A stretch of DNA of 64,000 nt from Fragum whitleyi (Eukaryota > Mollusca > Bivalvia > Cardiida > Cardiidae), in NCBI GenBank assembly GCA_948146395.1, contig OX411543.1, forward strand, positions 20,051,459 through 20,115,458, read 5' to 3'. Each line of letters begins with the position of its first letter. The first letter of the stretch is position 1. Position numbers and translations under genes: made by a program. This document shows positions 22,651 to 35,862 of the stretch, one piece after another. The notes beneath the pieces are model-generated. The model ran no database searches. It had not been told where the DNA came from and saw only the letters and a list, made by a program, of their open reading frames with translations.

Positions 22651-22725
22651 TGATAGCACAGCACAAAACAGTTTTAACTGCCTATAACTATAAAGGCAGT
22701 TACAATTGTTTCGTGCTGAGCCATC
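22651..22725. repeat. Palindrome, GGCTCAGCG-type, copy 3
   Basis: gcacaaaacagttttaactg with cctata faces taaaggcagttacaattgtt and tcgtgctgagcc. Confidence 0.75.
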
Positions 22726-22892
22726 GAATTTTGGCCCTATACAATGCAGTGCAAAGACAATATCACTGATAGGCAACCAAAAAGTTGTAATTTAATTAAA
22801 AGTTTAGAAAGCTGCTTTTGCCACATTTAGTCCATGTAGATATACAATATACAAAAAAGACAGTACAAGACCAATAAAAATAATTGAATACA

Positions 22893-23078
22893 GAGCTACA
22901 GATACAGAGGGTATTTTGGATTTCAAATATTTCACTTGACCCTGCACAAACCCTATTTTGTGGGTACTCATTTGAATTGTCTGAATTGACTCGTTGAGAC
23001 AATTCAAATGGGTACCCACATTATAGGGTTTCAATTGAAAATAAAGGTTACCCCTTCTCATCTATACCTCTGGAATAA
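22893..23078. mobile_element. Hairpin MITE (GTACTC-type centre), copy 3
   Basis: Outer ends agagctacagatacagaggg and ccccttctcatctatacctct are imperfect inverted repeats. The centre is a strong palindrome (gtgggtactcatttgaattg facing caattcaaatgggtacccac). Confidence 0.65.
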
Positions 23079-24088
23079 AACTTGGCAAGCAATGGCTACC
23101 AGGATCTTACCTTCCCACTACGTTTTTAAGACCATCACAAAGAATGTGGTTTTCCAAATTGGTAGCTTGAACCACGGGTAGCTAACACAGGTGGGGATAG
23201 TGTAATATTACCAGAAATTAACCTCAAAAAAAAAATCTTCATTTTATCACAAAATAGATTATAGACTATATTGTATATTGTGATAAAAAAAAATCTATTA
23301 ATATACCCTCCCCACATATGTTGGCTAACAGTGGCTTGAACTATCAACAACCTTGTAATAGGGAACTTCGGTATGACGTCATAGCCCACTAGCCAATAAA
23401 AATGGTTGGCGTTGAATCGCCTCGCTCTATTTAATTTATGTAAATATTGCCCAATCTAAATCACTTTTTTCGCTTTACTTGAGGAAAAGGGTACCAAAAC
23501 AATACATTTTTGAAAAGTAAATCATTCGAACTTTTCAGAAAACATGTTTATAAAGAAAATAACACGAATTTAGAATTAATAACCATGCTTTGAAAACACC
23601 ACTACCAAAAAGGAATAACATCGATTTGGTTGATTTTTTGCAAACATTTATCATTTTTACCGCTGATTTATCTTGATTTTATTAAATCCTGATTATAATT
23701 TTTATCTTTAATATCTTATTATTATAAAAAAAATAGGTTTATGTTTTGTTTGTTTATGCGAACAAAATCGTTCGATAAAACGGCATTGATAGTCTTTTCC
23801 AATCACTCAAAATTTAGCCATTATACATCCAAACAATATCTGTAACACTATAACAAAATATTTCGGCATGTTACAATTTTCCTTAGATGCCTTATGACAT
23901 TCCCTAATTAGGAAATATTGATTCTTGAATGACATGTGGTGTCATTATCGGTTATTTGTTAGACAAACCCTTTCACCTTGTTGAAAACAGTGAAAAGGTA
24001 TTCGATTTGGGCTAATTGACCTGTTTAAATACAAAGTGTTCAAACTGAAGATTTTTTATGGTACTAAGAATGTCCCATGACCGACTGA

Positions 24089-24270
24089 CGTATGAATTCA
24101 AAGTCGGCTAGTAAGACAGGCGGACGGACATACGGACAAACAGACGGACGGACGAACAAACTAACGAACGAAATTACAAACAAACGATTGGACGGAAGGA
24201 CGGACGGATGGACGGACAGATGGATGGATGGACGGATAGAAGGACGGATGGATTGATGTATGGAAGGACG
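24089..24270. repeat. GGAC/GGAT-rich simple repeat
   Basis: Imperfect tetranucleotide array (ggacggacatacggacaaac and variants). It resumes at 24550-24640 after the SINE. The Ser/Pro/Ile/His-rich open frames here are artefacts. Confidence 0.9.
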
Positions 24271-24273
24271 GTG

Positions 24274-24555
24274 GATTGATTGATTGATTGATTGCATGGA
24301 GTTTAACGCCGCTTTCAACATTATTTCAGTCAAGTTATATCCCGGCGGCTGGAGCACCTTACAATGGATTCCTGGTATTTCTCTCACCAGTACAACCATC
24401 ACATCCTAGCCTCCAGCTGCTGTCACGCATAGGTCTACGATTATCAACCCATTGGTGAGAGACAAATAGTCGGAAAGAATGAGTGCCGCCGTCGGGGATC
24501 GAACCCGGGACCTCTAAATTGACAGTCCGACGCAACTGCGCTATGACGGCGGCGA
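24274..24555 (-). mobile_element. tRNA-derived SINE inserted in simple repeat
   Basis: On the minus strand it runs from a head (atagcgcagttgcgtcgg, then ggttcgatccccgacggcgg) through the standard body to a CAAT-type tail (attgattgattgattg at 24274-24292 on the plus strand). The simple repeat continues on both sides. Confidence 0.85.
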
Positions 24556-24639
24556 CGGACGGATGTATGGATTGACGGACGTACGGATGGATGTATGGAC
24601 GGAAGGATAGAGGAATGGTTGGACGGATGGACGGAGGAA

Positions 24640-24778
24640 TGAATGAATGAATGAATGAATGAATGAATGAATGAATGAATGAATGAATGAATGAATGAAT
24701 GAATGAATGAATGAATGAATGAATGAATGAATGAATGAATGAATGAACGAACGAACGAACGAATGAATGAATGAATAT
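24640..24778. repeat. (GAAT)n microsatellite
   Basis: More than thirty GAAT/AATG units with a few AACG variants. The open frame of Ile-His-Ser-Phe repeats on the minus strand is a consequence of the repeat. Confidence 0.95.
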
Positions 24779-26899
24779 AGTAAGTTATAAATGAATTTGA
24801 TTTTATCATTTCGAAAACATTTTTATCATTTGCAGTGGTGGATACAGGATTTCTGTAAAGAGGTTTGGAACTTAAAATATAGATGGTGCCTTTTCCTATA
24901 AGTGCCCAGTTTAAATCGAATTTCTCTATGATAATTTAATGACACATCTTCGACCCCTCACTGCAATCCCCCTCAGGATCCGTCAATGATTTGATTGGTT
25001 GAAATTCTACACTTCTGCTAATTATGACAAAGATTACAAAAAGTATGTATTTGATTGACTGTAATAGTTCTATAATATCAACGAGATGGCCTTCGGAGGA
25101 TTGTAATCAGTCAAATGTTGCAATTCTATAGTTGCAATGTTTTGAAGCATGTGGAATATTTTGACTTTTTATATGACAGCATGTTATTTCCATGTCTGAT
25201 TAAGCATAATATTTGACGTGTAAACCAAGCTTTCACACATTGGGCTCAAAGACTAGTTGTGTCATACTGAAAGCAACCAATCAGTGGCAAATGACTTGGC
25301 TTGATTGATGCAGATCAAAGAAAATTAGGAATGTGGTATAAAACGTTGCGTAAGTAAGGGCGATCTTAATGACCCGTGCACGTGTGTGGGATAAGCGGCT
25401 ACCGTTTTATGACATTGACACTATTGATTGGCGCATCCGGTTATGGTCAGATCAAAGAGATTCGCCGTGTAGTATAGATCATTGGGTTAGGAATGACAAT
25501 CTGTATGACACATGTTTGTGTGATGAGTGCCGATAATGTTTTTCATGTCACATAATGTAAACTCTCTGTTAGGGTTTTGTACCTAACAGTATGTGTTCGA
25601 AAAGCCGTTTCATCCGAATATCTTGGATTTGCAACGTTCGCTTATTATCTAACATGACCTTAATTTCTAAACGTGTGTGTGTTTTCATTTTTATCAATTT
25701 GGATTTAATATTTAGATAGCTTTGGACGATTCTCAATATTCCTAGGTTAAAATGACTGGATTTATGTTGTTAAGACCATTAAGGATAAATACAAAACTTA
25801 AATCTATGTTTGGATGTTCTGAGACAGGATGAATATCGTTACTGAGATAAAAAAAAATAAAATAAAAAAAAATCAGCATTGAAATTCAAACTAACATATT
25901 TCATTGCTGTGTGGCCAAAAATGCCGTAAATACAGCTTTATTCGTGTCCCATTTCCGATACTTTGGTTGCTCAACTACGAATCATTGGGATTCGTATGAC
26001 TCTCCGGGTGGTTATATTTCGACACAAATTATTCGTTTCAAAGACATTGTCACATGATGACAACTGCATAACCAGAAGAAGGGATGATTTATCTACATTT
26101 TGACACCTTCATCACTTGGAATAAATCATTACAAATGTATAATTTTACTACTTGAAAATTGGATTTTTTGCTCTTTGTGTATGTAAAAATGGTTTGAAAC
26201 GCCAACCACTCATATTTTGATGACGTCATCACTACCTGTGCCGAAGTCCCCTATTATCCTTTCTAATCCATGCAATCATATATATATACTGTACATATTT
26301 TTTTTCTTTTCTTTTTCCCAAGTAAAAATATTTATAAATTTCTTCTAATGTTCACAAATGTTCTTATTTTGCAACAGATTCCTTTATGGGCAAGTACGTT
26401 TGATTTTAATAACCTTTGCTTTCATTATTCGATAATGTCGTCTGCAACACAACCGCAACACCAAGTTTTTATGGCGGGACATTTTCCAGTTTAGAATATC
26501 TTTTAACATACCTTTTCTGTCCTGCATCGCTAGCCCATTATCCTCGACTTTCTTTCCCATATTTGTTTACAAATTAATTGTCCACGCCTTAACTATCCCA
26601 CTTGAAATTCAAAACAAAGATCGAAAAGTTTTAATCGCTTTGTTATCATCCGCCATGACTCTCGTAAATTAACTTTTGATAACGCGGAGGGATACACTTC
26701 CTTCATGAAATCTACATGCACAAGTACTTACATTGCCGTCATTACCGCTTTATTTCACCATTTCACTCAATATTACCACCAAGTTTCGGTTCCAATTAAG
26801 AGATATAGTCAGTACTTTTTTTTTATTCCATCGGTGTATGAAAATCAAAAACAGTGACTACGCGACGTGAGATTAATTTTCAGTTTCCTGTTTCAAGTA

Positions 26900-27180
26900 A
26901 AGCTATTGTTTGGAAACTTTGTATATGCCTTTGTAACCATAGTATTAGCCTCTAGACAAAGATTCATTACTCTGAAGTGGAGTTTATTGAATTTTTAATC
27001 CTTTTCGGACTAAGAAATCCCGGTCTATAAGTGTTTGCTTGCAACTATATTTGTAATATCTCTGTTTCTACTAAAGCAATTGCTTCGAAACTTTGCACAT
27101 GATTCATATCAGCATCTTGACAAAGATTCATTACTCTGATATGGAATTTAAGGGAATTTTCCAATGTCCACATTGATTTA
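26900..27180 (-). repeat. Diverged pair of ~175-bp units, reverse orientation
   Basis: Two units (marked agctattgtttggaaacttt at about 26908 and agcaattgcttcgaaacttt at about 27077, each followed by gacaaagattcattactctg). They correspond in reverse complement to the units of the array at 56605-57962. Confidence 0.55.
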
Positions 27181-27717
27181 CTTTTACTGCACCCTGTCCT
27201 CCGACAGATCCCTTTATTAAACATTTTTTCATGAAATGTCTGGTTGTCATGGCATCGGACAAACGGATTGAAAATATTTTAGACCGTTCTTCTCTCACAG
27301 TGCATGTTTGTTTTCGTTGTTGTTTTGCAGAACTTGTATTGACGGCTTTGGCCAACGTCTACCTTATTCCATAATAAAAAGAAATAATAATGATATTGAT
27401 AATAATATCGTCATAAAAACTGATTTTATGCGGCTTATTTCCCATACTTGAAATTGATTTTTTAAAATATGTACCGTAAAAATCCTGAAAGAGCTATATG
27501 CTCTAATAAAATCCCATCTCCCTTGTCGGATGTTGAAATCGACTATACTTGATTTGATTTTACAAACTCTTGAACACTCCAATAAAGGCCATTGCCCACA
27601 AAATCAAGGTCACTTAACATTCAACAGAGGTTTTATGAACCTTTTTCCCCATCGAATGTTAATATTTACGCGGATAATATTCATTTTTTGCCATTTTTTC
27701 ACCGTCCTAACAAATAT

Positions 27718-27792
27718 CGATGGATAAGCGCAAAACAGTTGTAACTACATATTTGTTTATAGGAAGTTACAACTGTTTCGCACTGAGTCATT
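27718..27792. repeat. Palindrome, GGCTCAGCG-type, copy 4
   Basis: gataagcgcaaaacagttgt faces aagttacaactgtttcgcac then tgagtcat. Confidence 0.75.
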
Positions 27793-27984
27793 GGTATTTA
27801 GCGTAGCTTCCAATACCCTTTGCCTATAAGCCTACCTTTTTGTTGAAATGCGATCATAGTTCTTTCGGTAATTGTTTATTAAGCTGCTGTATTTTATCAA
27901 TGGTGTAAGGAGTCAACAATTACTGTTGTTAAAAGAAGTCGAATAAATGAAATTTGTGGATCTTTTACCCCAACGGCGGCACGC

Positions 27985-28170
27985 ATCCTTTCCGTCTATT
28001 TATCTTTCAACAACGGGTCGAAAATAATAGACCCATGTAGGATAGCAGCTGGAGGCTAGGAAAGGATGTGATGGTAGAACTGGTGTGAGAAATAAAAGGA
28101 ATCCACTGAGGTGCTCCAGCCGCCGCATGTCTCTGAAATATTGTTTAAAGAGGCGTAAAACCCCATTTAA
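27985..28170 (+). mobile_element. SINE body fragment, opposite orientation
   Basis: Reads gatagcagctggaggctagg, then gaatccactgaggtgctcc and gaggcgtaaaacccc on the plus strand. The tRNA-like head is missing. Confidence 0.65.
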
Positions 28171-28379
28171 AACTATCAAACTTACCAAAAATTAAAACCT
28201 GTGTCTTTTCACTTGCTTCTATTTTATTATAAACTAAACAAAGATGTTTCTGCTGACAACTTCAGATCGACGAAATAGTGCGGTGCCTTATGTAATTCCG
28301 TAGGATTTTCGTGCTGAAATTGATTTTTTAGGTTTAATTGATTGTTTAGGGGTCAAACAATCGGAAGCTGTGCGGGTCC

Positions 28380-29350
28380 AAATTTTTCGGGTCTGTTCCC
28401 CGATTTTATGGGCTCTCAAAGGAGCCCATATGGGCAAAATGGGTATTTTCCTAATACTAGGTTAAGGAAAGGTTTTTAGTTTTTCTTCTTAAATGTATAC
28501 TTTAGTATAACAATGTATTTAGTTTTAGAACATTTTAGAAAATACAGTTACCCATATTTCAAAAGCTTTTCCACTATTTTTGGGCTCTCACGGAGCCCAA
28601 AATAGCAATTTTGGCTGTTTCCTATTGATGGGTTTAGGAAAAACATTTTTTTGTTTAGAGATGATTTATTAAGCTCTGTTTGGTATAAACTGTTGGTTGG
28701 CATTGAAACACTTGCAGGTCCGTGTTCTCTATGACCATTTTATGAATTTATGGGCTCTCCGGCATAATAGCCCATGTGAACTGATTTGGGTGCTTTTTTG
28801 AATAATGGTCACAAAAAAGGTAATTTTCATTGCGATTGAACCGTTCTCCTATTTTTTTCAGCACGTTTTTGTATTTATGAAAGCTTTTGGTATACTAAAC
28901 AATAAGCCCATATTTAAAGTCTATTAATCCTTTTGATTGGTTTGCAAAGAATCCCATTGAAGCCAGACCATGAGTTTCTGAAGTTGGGTTTAAGAACAAC
29001 GGCACTTCTTATGGTGTTTACGGGTACCAAAATTGCTGTAAAGGGTTCATTATTTGTTTAAACAAAATGTCGATCGAAATTCTTTTATCCAACAACGAGA
29101 TGTTTAATCAATTTTACTGAATCTTAATGAGCCCTTGTGAACGAACACGGATACTTTGCCTAAAAATGGGTGAGGAGAAATTAATTTCTTGTCTTAAACA
29201 TTTCTCGAGCCACATTAAATTAAGTAGGGTTATATTGAGGGTAGAATTAAAAAAAAAATATGAATCAAACATCCAAAGCCCACACATAATTATTGGCGCT
29301 CGCTGAAGCCCACATGTGCTGGTTTGAATACCCTCCAAATATAAGAAGGG
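28380..29350. repeat. Diverged ~170-bp tandem array with GGGCTC hairpins, left arm
   Basis: GGGCTC...GAGCCC mini-hairpins or remnants recur at about 28410, 28582, 28751, 28911 and 29294. Shared words between them (ttcctaa, gggtttaggaaa, followed by a T-run) indicate decayed tandem units. It appears to face a similar array at 30950-33240. Confidence 0.5.
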
Positions 29351-30950
29351 ACTACTCTATAGTTTGAAGCTTTCTTACACAAGACTAAAATCATTGCAGT
29401 CGAAAATACCTAAAATATGTAACCCCGGTCGACTGTATCAAACACGCTTTATTTAAGCTGCTCTTTCACAGATTGGGAAATGCGATTTTTTTTTACAATA
29501 AAACTATTCGATCTTGTAAGGCAAGAAAAAAAGACATATTCCTGAAGTTAGCGGGATTCCATTCTGAAAAAATAAAGCAACTAACGCCTAAAAGATTATT
29601 CTTAAATTTTGAGTCAAGTATTTACGCACACAATTCTGCCTGTTTGTCCCATTCTATCAAAGGTCAAGTTCGAAGTATTTGTCAATTGGGGAACTTCATA
29701 TCGAAACATGCGAAAAATGAAACACTATAAATGAAAATTAACAATTTCGTAATCTAGAGACTGGATATAAAAGACTGGTTCGTCACTGACTTTGCCTGTT
29801 CGAACATTCAAGCTACATTTTTTGATGAGTTGTTGTTAGTACCATACCCATGTGCGATTCTTAAACATAGAAAAAATCACAAATTTCCAAAACTAAGAAC
29901 CAGATTTGTATTTGTTCTATGAAGAACTGTGAAAGAGTAGCTTTAAGCACACAGCCATGGTCACCACACCCATTTTACTGAGAGATTTGTCTTTACTGTA
30001 AGATACAAGATTTTGGAGAGGTGTAAGGTCAAAAAGGAGAATGTAACTATTTTTGTCGAATGAGAAACACAATTTCTTGACAATTTTACTGATGGCGAAA
30101 ATTACTCGATCTGTAATGTGGTGACATGAGTGTTCTGACCTTCACGATCACTGTACTATATCTTCTTTTTAGTTGCCACAGTAGGTGCATACTTCATATT
30201 TCATACTGAAATAGTCAAGAGACTCAGTGCAAGGAATGCTAATATTTTTCGATGATCACAGAAGCTGTTTCCTTGACTTAAAAGTTTCATTAATAAATCA
30301 AAGTTTATTTAAACTTGAAAGTTTTCGATGTTATCGAGCTGTTCTTGTGGGTCTTATTTTAAAATGACTGGTAAAAAAATCCTTTTTATTCTGTCTTGAC
30401 TTAAAGAAATTTTCCTTGTCACTGTGAATGTTTTACGCGTCTTCTAAACCAAAACAACATACTTATCGTTGGTAATTTTTAAGAAGTATTCGCTTGTATG
30501 ACCAATGAAAACTAGTTGGTCAAAGTCTGTTTCTTTAGATTTGAACGGGTTTGAGCTGTTACCAGAACAGTGAACTGCAGGAGTGTTACACTTGAAGCGG
30601 CAATAACAATGTCCGTTCATAGTTCCATATAAATTTTCAACCTATACACTTAAGAAAACTTATTGTATATTTTTATTTTTTTGAAGACATATCTACCATA
30701 GAAAAACTTTCCAAGTATTTTCTTCAACTATGTGAATCAAGCAATACTAGAGTAGCATCGCTTCAGATGTTAAGGGCAGTAAAAACAATTTGAAACAGAG
30801 TAATACGAACAAACTATCAAAAATAAGCCAACGTGATTTTTATTCGTGGGAACTTATAAATGTTAAAGCAAAAATACAACATTGAATCAAAACATATTTG
30901 TTCGTCGTATATTTATAGAATGTCGAAAAATGCTCTTACGGGTTTCATTC
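29350..30950. other. No gene recognised between the two GGGCTC arrays
   Basis: AT-rich sequence. Short open frames (for example 29473-29730) have no recognisable protein signature or splice structure. Confidence 0.5.
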
Positions 30951-33240
30951 AGCGCCAATTATATAGGTATGGTCTTTGAAAATCGATTCACATATGTTTT
31001 ACCGAAACCCATTAACTCATAAGGTCTCAGAAATACCATTCTTTAGAAATCTTTAATGGAACCAAATTGTTGGCAAAGTGACCATGTTGACTCATATGGG
31101 CTTATTTAGGGTCCATATAATCGAAAAAAGTGAGGTAATTGGTTAGAAAAATAAAACGGAATATTTCCGACCCAAAGAGATCATTGATACCATTTACGGT
31201 ACGAGTGAGCAACATTGAAAACAAACATATTATTTTCAGAAATATTCGTTTATTATTTTAATCTTTCGAATATTTGCCTTATGCAAAACACACACACACA
31301 CACACACCCTTCACACACACACACCTTCTCTTATGGGCTACAAGCACCGGGGACAATTAAGAACACCGTGAAATTGAAAGATATTCCTAACAAAATCATT
31401 CTAAATCATTCACTAAGCGCTCTCAAAATATTTAAATGGAAGTAGATGTTCGGACAGACGTATAAATTCGGACATACTTTTTAAAATAATTTTTTGAAAA
31501 GGCAATGACAACAGCGTCTTTAACAAATATTTCTATACATTCTGAGATATATCTCACATAAGTCAGTTTAATTTGTGATGTAATGATAGATATGTTGGTG
31601 GAAATAAAACTATTTAAAGTCACAAACCCCTGGCTACCTTACGAACTGAAGTGGCATTCATACATTGCTGACGAATATTGAATATCGGTCAACGGTTAAG
31701 AAATAGGTATGGATTGGCGAGAATTAATTAATCGATTAAAATGTCAAAGAGATAAACAATTTTAATAAAATAATCAACAATTATTTGCTCAGAATCGTAA
31801 TATAAAGCTTTTTTCGAAGTGTCCAAATTTCCACTTTCAGAATTCAACAGAAGTAAAAATTCGGACTATACATATTGTATGCTTTGAAAACTAAGTAATA
31901 TCAATTTATCCCCTTATATTCATTTTTTTCTATGAATACATCCGAGCTTAGTACACGTTTAGACATTTCATGTCAGTGTCTGTTAATATTCTCATTTGTC
32001 TGTATTTTGTTCTAAATATTTGCCAACTTTCTGCGTCAAAGTCGGTGAATAAATACAGTATCTTTAGTCAAAGCATTTCTGAATTGAAGTTTTAAAGCTT
32101 CGAATTAACATTCTTCCTTTAAACTAACAAAATCCGTGTCTACATTCCCCAAATTATCGAAATTCATTAATTGTCCGAATTTCACGCTTTGAGAGAAAAA
32201 TGTTCGAGTTTTATCGCTTGCATGTCCGAATTTGTCCAATCCCGTCCGAATTAATCCGTTTCACAGTACTCTCAAACTTCTTGTTTTCACAACGTTTTGG
32301 CCATCATTTGCTTCACATTTTTTGGATATAATACAAGTTTAATGACCGCTCGAGTGATGAGGATACGGCTAGTGCCCGGGTTTCCACCTATCATAGTTCC
32401 AGAATCAAGCCTGAAATAAGGTTGGTAAAAAACGTCCGAATTTACCCGGTTTTCCCCTAATGTATATTTTGAAGGCAATTAGCGATTCCATGTTTCCTCC
32501 CTTAAAAGTCATTCAAAACACGCTCCTCAGAATCATTCAATTCCATTTCGGTAAAATTCTACGATCATTCACTATACCAAATTCATTATGATTTAACTCC
32601 ATGGGTTTGAAAATTCGATTCATTTACTTTTGTACCATTTGTGGTACAAGTTGGCATCGTAAAAAGGGCTACTTTATTCAAAAATCGCGAGTTTGGACAA
32701 CTCCTAAATCTGTTCAAATGGGCTCATTTTAAAGCCAATCAAAAAGCATATCAGAAGTTAAAAATTGAAAAAATAATGTACATCGACACTAACCAACGCT
32801 CGGCTACGAGCGAAATTTGAACGTAATTTGAAAAGAAAAGACAAAGGAATGTCGTTTTTTTTGTGAATCTTATAAAAGGAAAACACCAAAATCGGCTCAT
32901 ATGGGCTATTATAAGAGCCCACACAAATTCTAAAATGACCCTAGAGTACATGGACATCCAAGTATTTCAACGCCAATCCACATTTAATACCATACAGGGC
33001 TTCAGAAATCATCTCGAAACATACAAGGTTTTATCCCTTAACCCACTAATATAAAAACACCAAAAAGGCTATTTTGGGCTCTGTTTGAGCCCATAAAAGG
33101 ATGAAATAAGCTTCTAAAACATGGGTTTTTGTATTTTTTTAGCTCCAATCCACGCTGAATATACAGCCAAACCAAAGAAATCATTTTAGGAAAAAAATAC
33201 ACATCGGGCCGAGTTATTCACAGGCCGAGTTGACTGTGAA
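30950..33240. repeat. Diverged GGGCTC array, right arm (opposite orientation)
   Basis: Words such as gccaatccac, taataccatacagggcttc and gggctattataagagccca recur near 30955, 31098, 32719, 32895-32920, 32970, 33077 and 33140. They match the left array in reverse complement. The middle, about 31.2-32.5 kb, is rich in gtccgaattt words and contains nothing else I recognise. Confidence 0.45.
31288..31325. repeat. (CA)n microsatellite
   Basis: A run of CA dinucleotides with one interruption. Confidence 0.9.
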
Positions 33241-33439
33241 CCGGTCAAGCTACTTGGGGACCGTGTGTATTTTCGATAATTTGTCGTTGCTACTGTAGCA
33301 TATGACCACATGAGCGATGAATATCGGGGGATAGTGTAAGGATGCATGAGATCCGCCATGGTTCTTTAACGTGCTCGATGGATAGCATCTTCACACGGGG
33401 ACTCGGTTTTAGGCCTCATCCGAGAGATAATTAGTTTGT

Positions 33440-33530
33440 TAATGTGACAGCCTGGGAATCGAACCCACAATAACGACCTTCATTTATTTTGAATTCAGCT
33501 CTACCCCGACCGAGCTGACTTGTGCCAATC
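33440..33530 (-). mobile_element. tRNA-like SINE head of a second family
   Basis: On the minus strand it reads agtcagctcggtcggggtag then, about 35 bp on, gtgggttcgattcccaggct: A- and B-box-like motifs of a tRNA-derived promoter. Its flank differs from the main SINE family, and it does not close into a convincing cloverleaf, so a functional tRNA gene is unlikely. Confidence 0.5.
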
Positions 33531-34280
33531 ATCGTACATGATGACATGTCGTTTTGTTTATACAGTCCATCTTTCTCGAGCCACGTCTATTATGCCACCT
33601 TTGTTACTAATTTAAGCGACCGTTTTCAAAATCCCCTTCTTTAAAGCAAAATATCTTACAAATTAGATTTTATTGATCTAAAGTGATAGTAAATGAATGC
33701 TATGATGTTAACGAGAGCTTCGCAGAGCGGCGCATATACGCCCAAAGGGGCTTGTCAGTAACCTTGGCTTGTCAGTAACGCAAGCTTGAATGATAGCTAA
33801 AAATATTGCAAACAGACAGACAGACAGACAACTGGTGCCATAACATTTAAATATGAAAATATATTTAGTCCTAAGCACAAAAAGACAACCTACAGAGTCA
33901 TTATGGCAAGTTTCCTTTCATTCCCATCAATAATGTAGGAGAAAAGAAATTTTGTTTTTCATCAACTCAAGGGCAGATAATCCAAGATAACTCTAGAATA
34001 ACTGGAGCATTTAAAATTTAAATTTTAAATGCAAAACTAGACACCATAGAGAGTAATTGTGTCTAGTTTCAGCTCATTTCAATTGATAGTGAAGGAGGAG
34101 TTGCACACAAAGTACAGTGATTTTCGTTTAATTCAAGGGCAGATAATTCAAGATTTCTCAGGATTGACCAAAGCGATTTGAATTTCAAAGGTCTTATGCA
34201 CAACTAGACATCATAGGGAGTAATTTTGTGTAGTTTCAGCTTATTCCCATTGATAGTTTAGGAGGAGTCGCGCACACAAA

Positions 34281-35370
34281 CTAGAAAGCCTTGAAAGGCT
34301 TGAGTCGCTCCACAGGCTTGAAATTCTTGTAATAGCAAACCTAAGTTTTGACTAAATTTTTACATATTTTAGGGTTCTACTGATGTTGAAATGATTTTCA
34401 AAGTTTCCACTATATAACATATAAAGAAATTACCTCCACCCATAAAAGACATATATTTCATCCAATCACAATAATTTTTGGCTACATGATAATGGTTCAC
34501 CCAAGGATCACACAAATGAATTTTAATTGAGGATCATACCAATGAATTTTAATTGATTTCCAACAGTTACATTCTGAGAAATTGATTTTCAAAGTTTCCA
34601 CTATATAACATATAGAGAAATGACCTCCGCCAATAAAATACATATTTTTCCTACGATCACATTTATTTTTGGTAGAATGATAAAGGGTCACTCAAGGATC
34701 ATTCCAGTGAAATTTGGTTGATATCCATCAATTACACTCTGAGAAAATGATTTTCCAAGTTTCCACTATATATCATACAGAGAAATGACCTCCGCCAATA
34801 AAATCCATATTTTTCATCAGATCACAATAATTTTTTTTAGACTGATAAAGGGTCACCCAAGGATCATTCCTGTGAAATTTGGTTGATATCCATCTGTTAC
34901 ATTCTGAGAAAATGATTTTCAAAGTTTCCACTATATAACATATAGAGAAATGACCTCCGCCCATAAAATCCATATTTTTCATCTGATCACAATAATTTTT
35001 GGTAGACTCATAAAGGGTCTCTCAAGGATCATTCATGTAAAATTTAATTGGTATCCATCAATTAGAATCTGAGAAAACTCACTTTTTACCATATATGGAA
35101 ATAAGCCACGCCCATAAAATCCATGTTTTTCATTGGATCAAAATTTCTTGAACAACTTTGAAAGAGGGTCACCCAAGGATAATTCCTGTGAAGTTTGGTT
35201 GAAATTCATCCAGTAGTTTCTGAGGAGAAGATTTTTAAAGAAAAAGTTTACGACCTGACGCACGGACGCACGGACGGACGGACACAGGACGGACACAACG
35301 CCATGACAATAGCCCCAGTGGCTTTCAGCCAGTGGAGCTAGAAATTGCTAACGGACGGACAGACAGACGG
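34281..35370. mobile_element. Dispersed element with ~165-bp tandem units, copy 1
   Basis: The lead-in (actagaaagccttgaaaggc, then ttgagtcgctccacaggctt) is followed by units with atgattttc-aaagtttcc marks at about 34391, 34582, 34747 and 34912. It closes with tagtttctgaggagaagatt and a GGAC run. A second copy of the same layout is at 51577-52760. Bivalves are known for mobile elements with central arrays of about 160-170 bp; this fits that pattern. Confidence 0.75.
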
Positions 35371-35749
35371 ACAGACGACCGAGGCCATAACATAATACGA
35401 CCCTTCGGACGTATAAAAACTCAAAAGAACGATCCTGTTGAGTTTTAACAACATAGGGTTATTGAGAAATTCGCAATTACATACACATTAAATCAAACTT
35501 GTTTCCAATTTTTAAACAAAATGCGTACTTTAAGCAACCATTCTCTTTTACGACCGCTTTTGGTTGTCCCGTAAGGGGTCACTTTACTGTAAGCGATTTA
35601 CTGTAAGCCAGCGGGTGTACAAAATAATAGAAAGTTTTCTGATGAACATCAAAAAATATTTATTTGATCTATATTAACAAAACAGTACAATCTGCATTAA
35701 ACAACAATATCTAGTATGACTTCTGACAGCATTCATAAATATACCATAT

Positions 35750-35828
35750 TTTTATGCCCCCGTATCGAGAGATCGGAGGCATATTGTTTTACTCATGTCC
35801 GTCTGTCTGTCTGTCTGTCTGTCCGTCT

Positions 35829-35862
<34 letters not shown>

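Larger units (their letters stand above)
23357..26255. mobile_element. 2.9-kb terminal-inverted-repeat element
   Basis: The left end taatagggaacttcggtatg (then acgtcatagccc) is matched in inverse by the right end atgacgtcat...ccgaagtcccctatta; the pairing extends to ATGGTTGGCGTT / AACGCCAACCACT. It holds no transposase frame. Inside are a simple-repeat cluster and a SINE (24089-24778). It could be a decayed DNA transposon or a palindromic-ended non-autonomous derivative. Confidence 0.65.

Noticed and set aside
24064..24809. Long open frames rich in Ser, Ile, His and Pro on the minus strand
   Set aside because: They are translations of the GGAC/GGAT and GAAT simple repeats plus a SINE, with no protein signature.
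29473..29730. An 85-residue plus-strand open frame as a small gene
   Set aside because: No domain, signal peptide or supporting context; composition matches surrounding AT-rich DNA.
34281..35370. CRISPR-like array
   Set aside because: Units are contiguous ~165-bp tandem repeats without unique spacers, in eukaryotic DNA.
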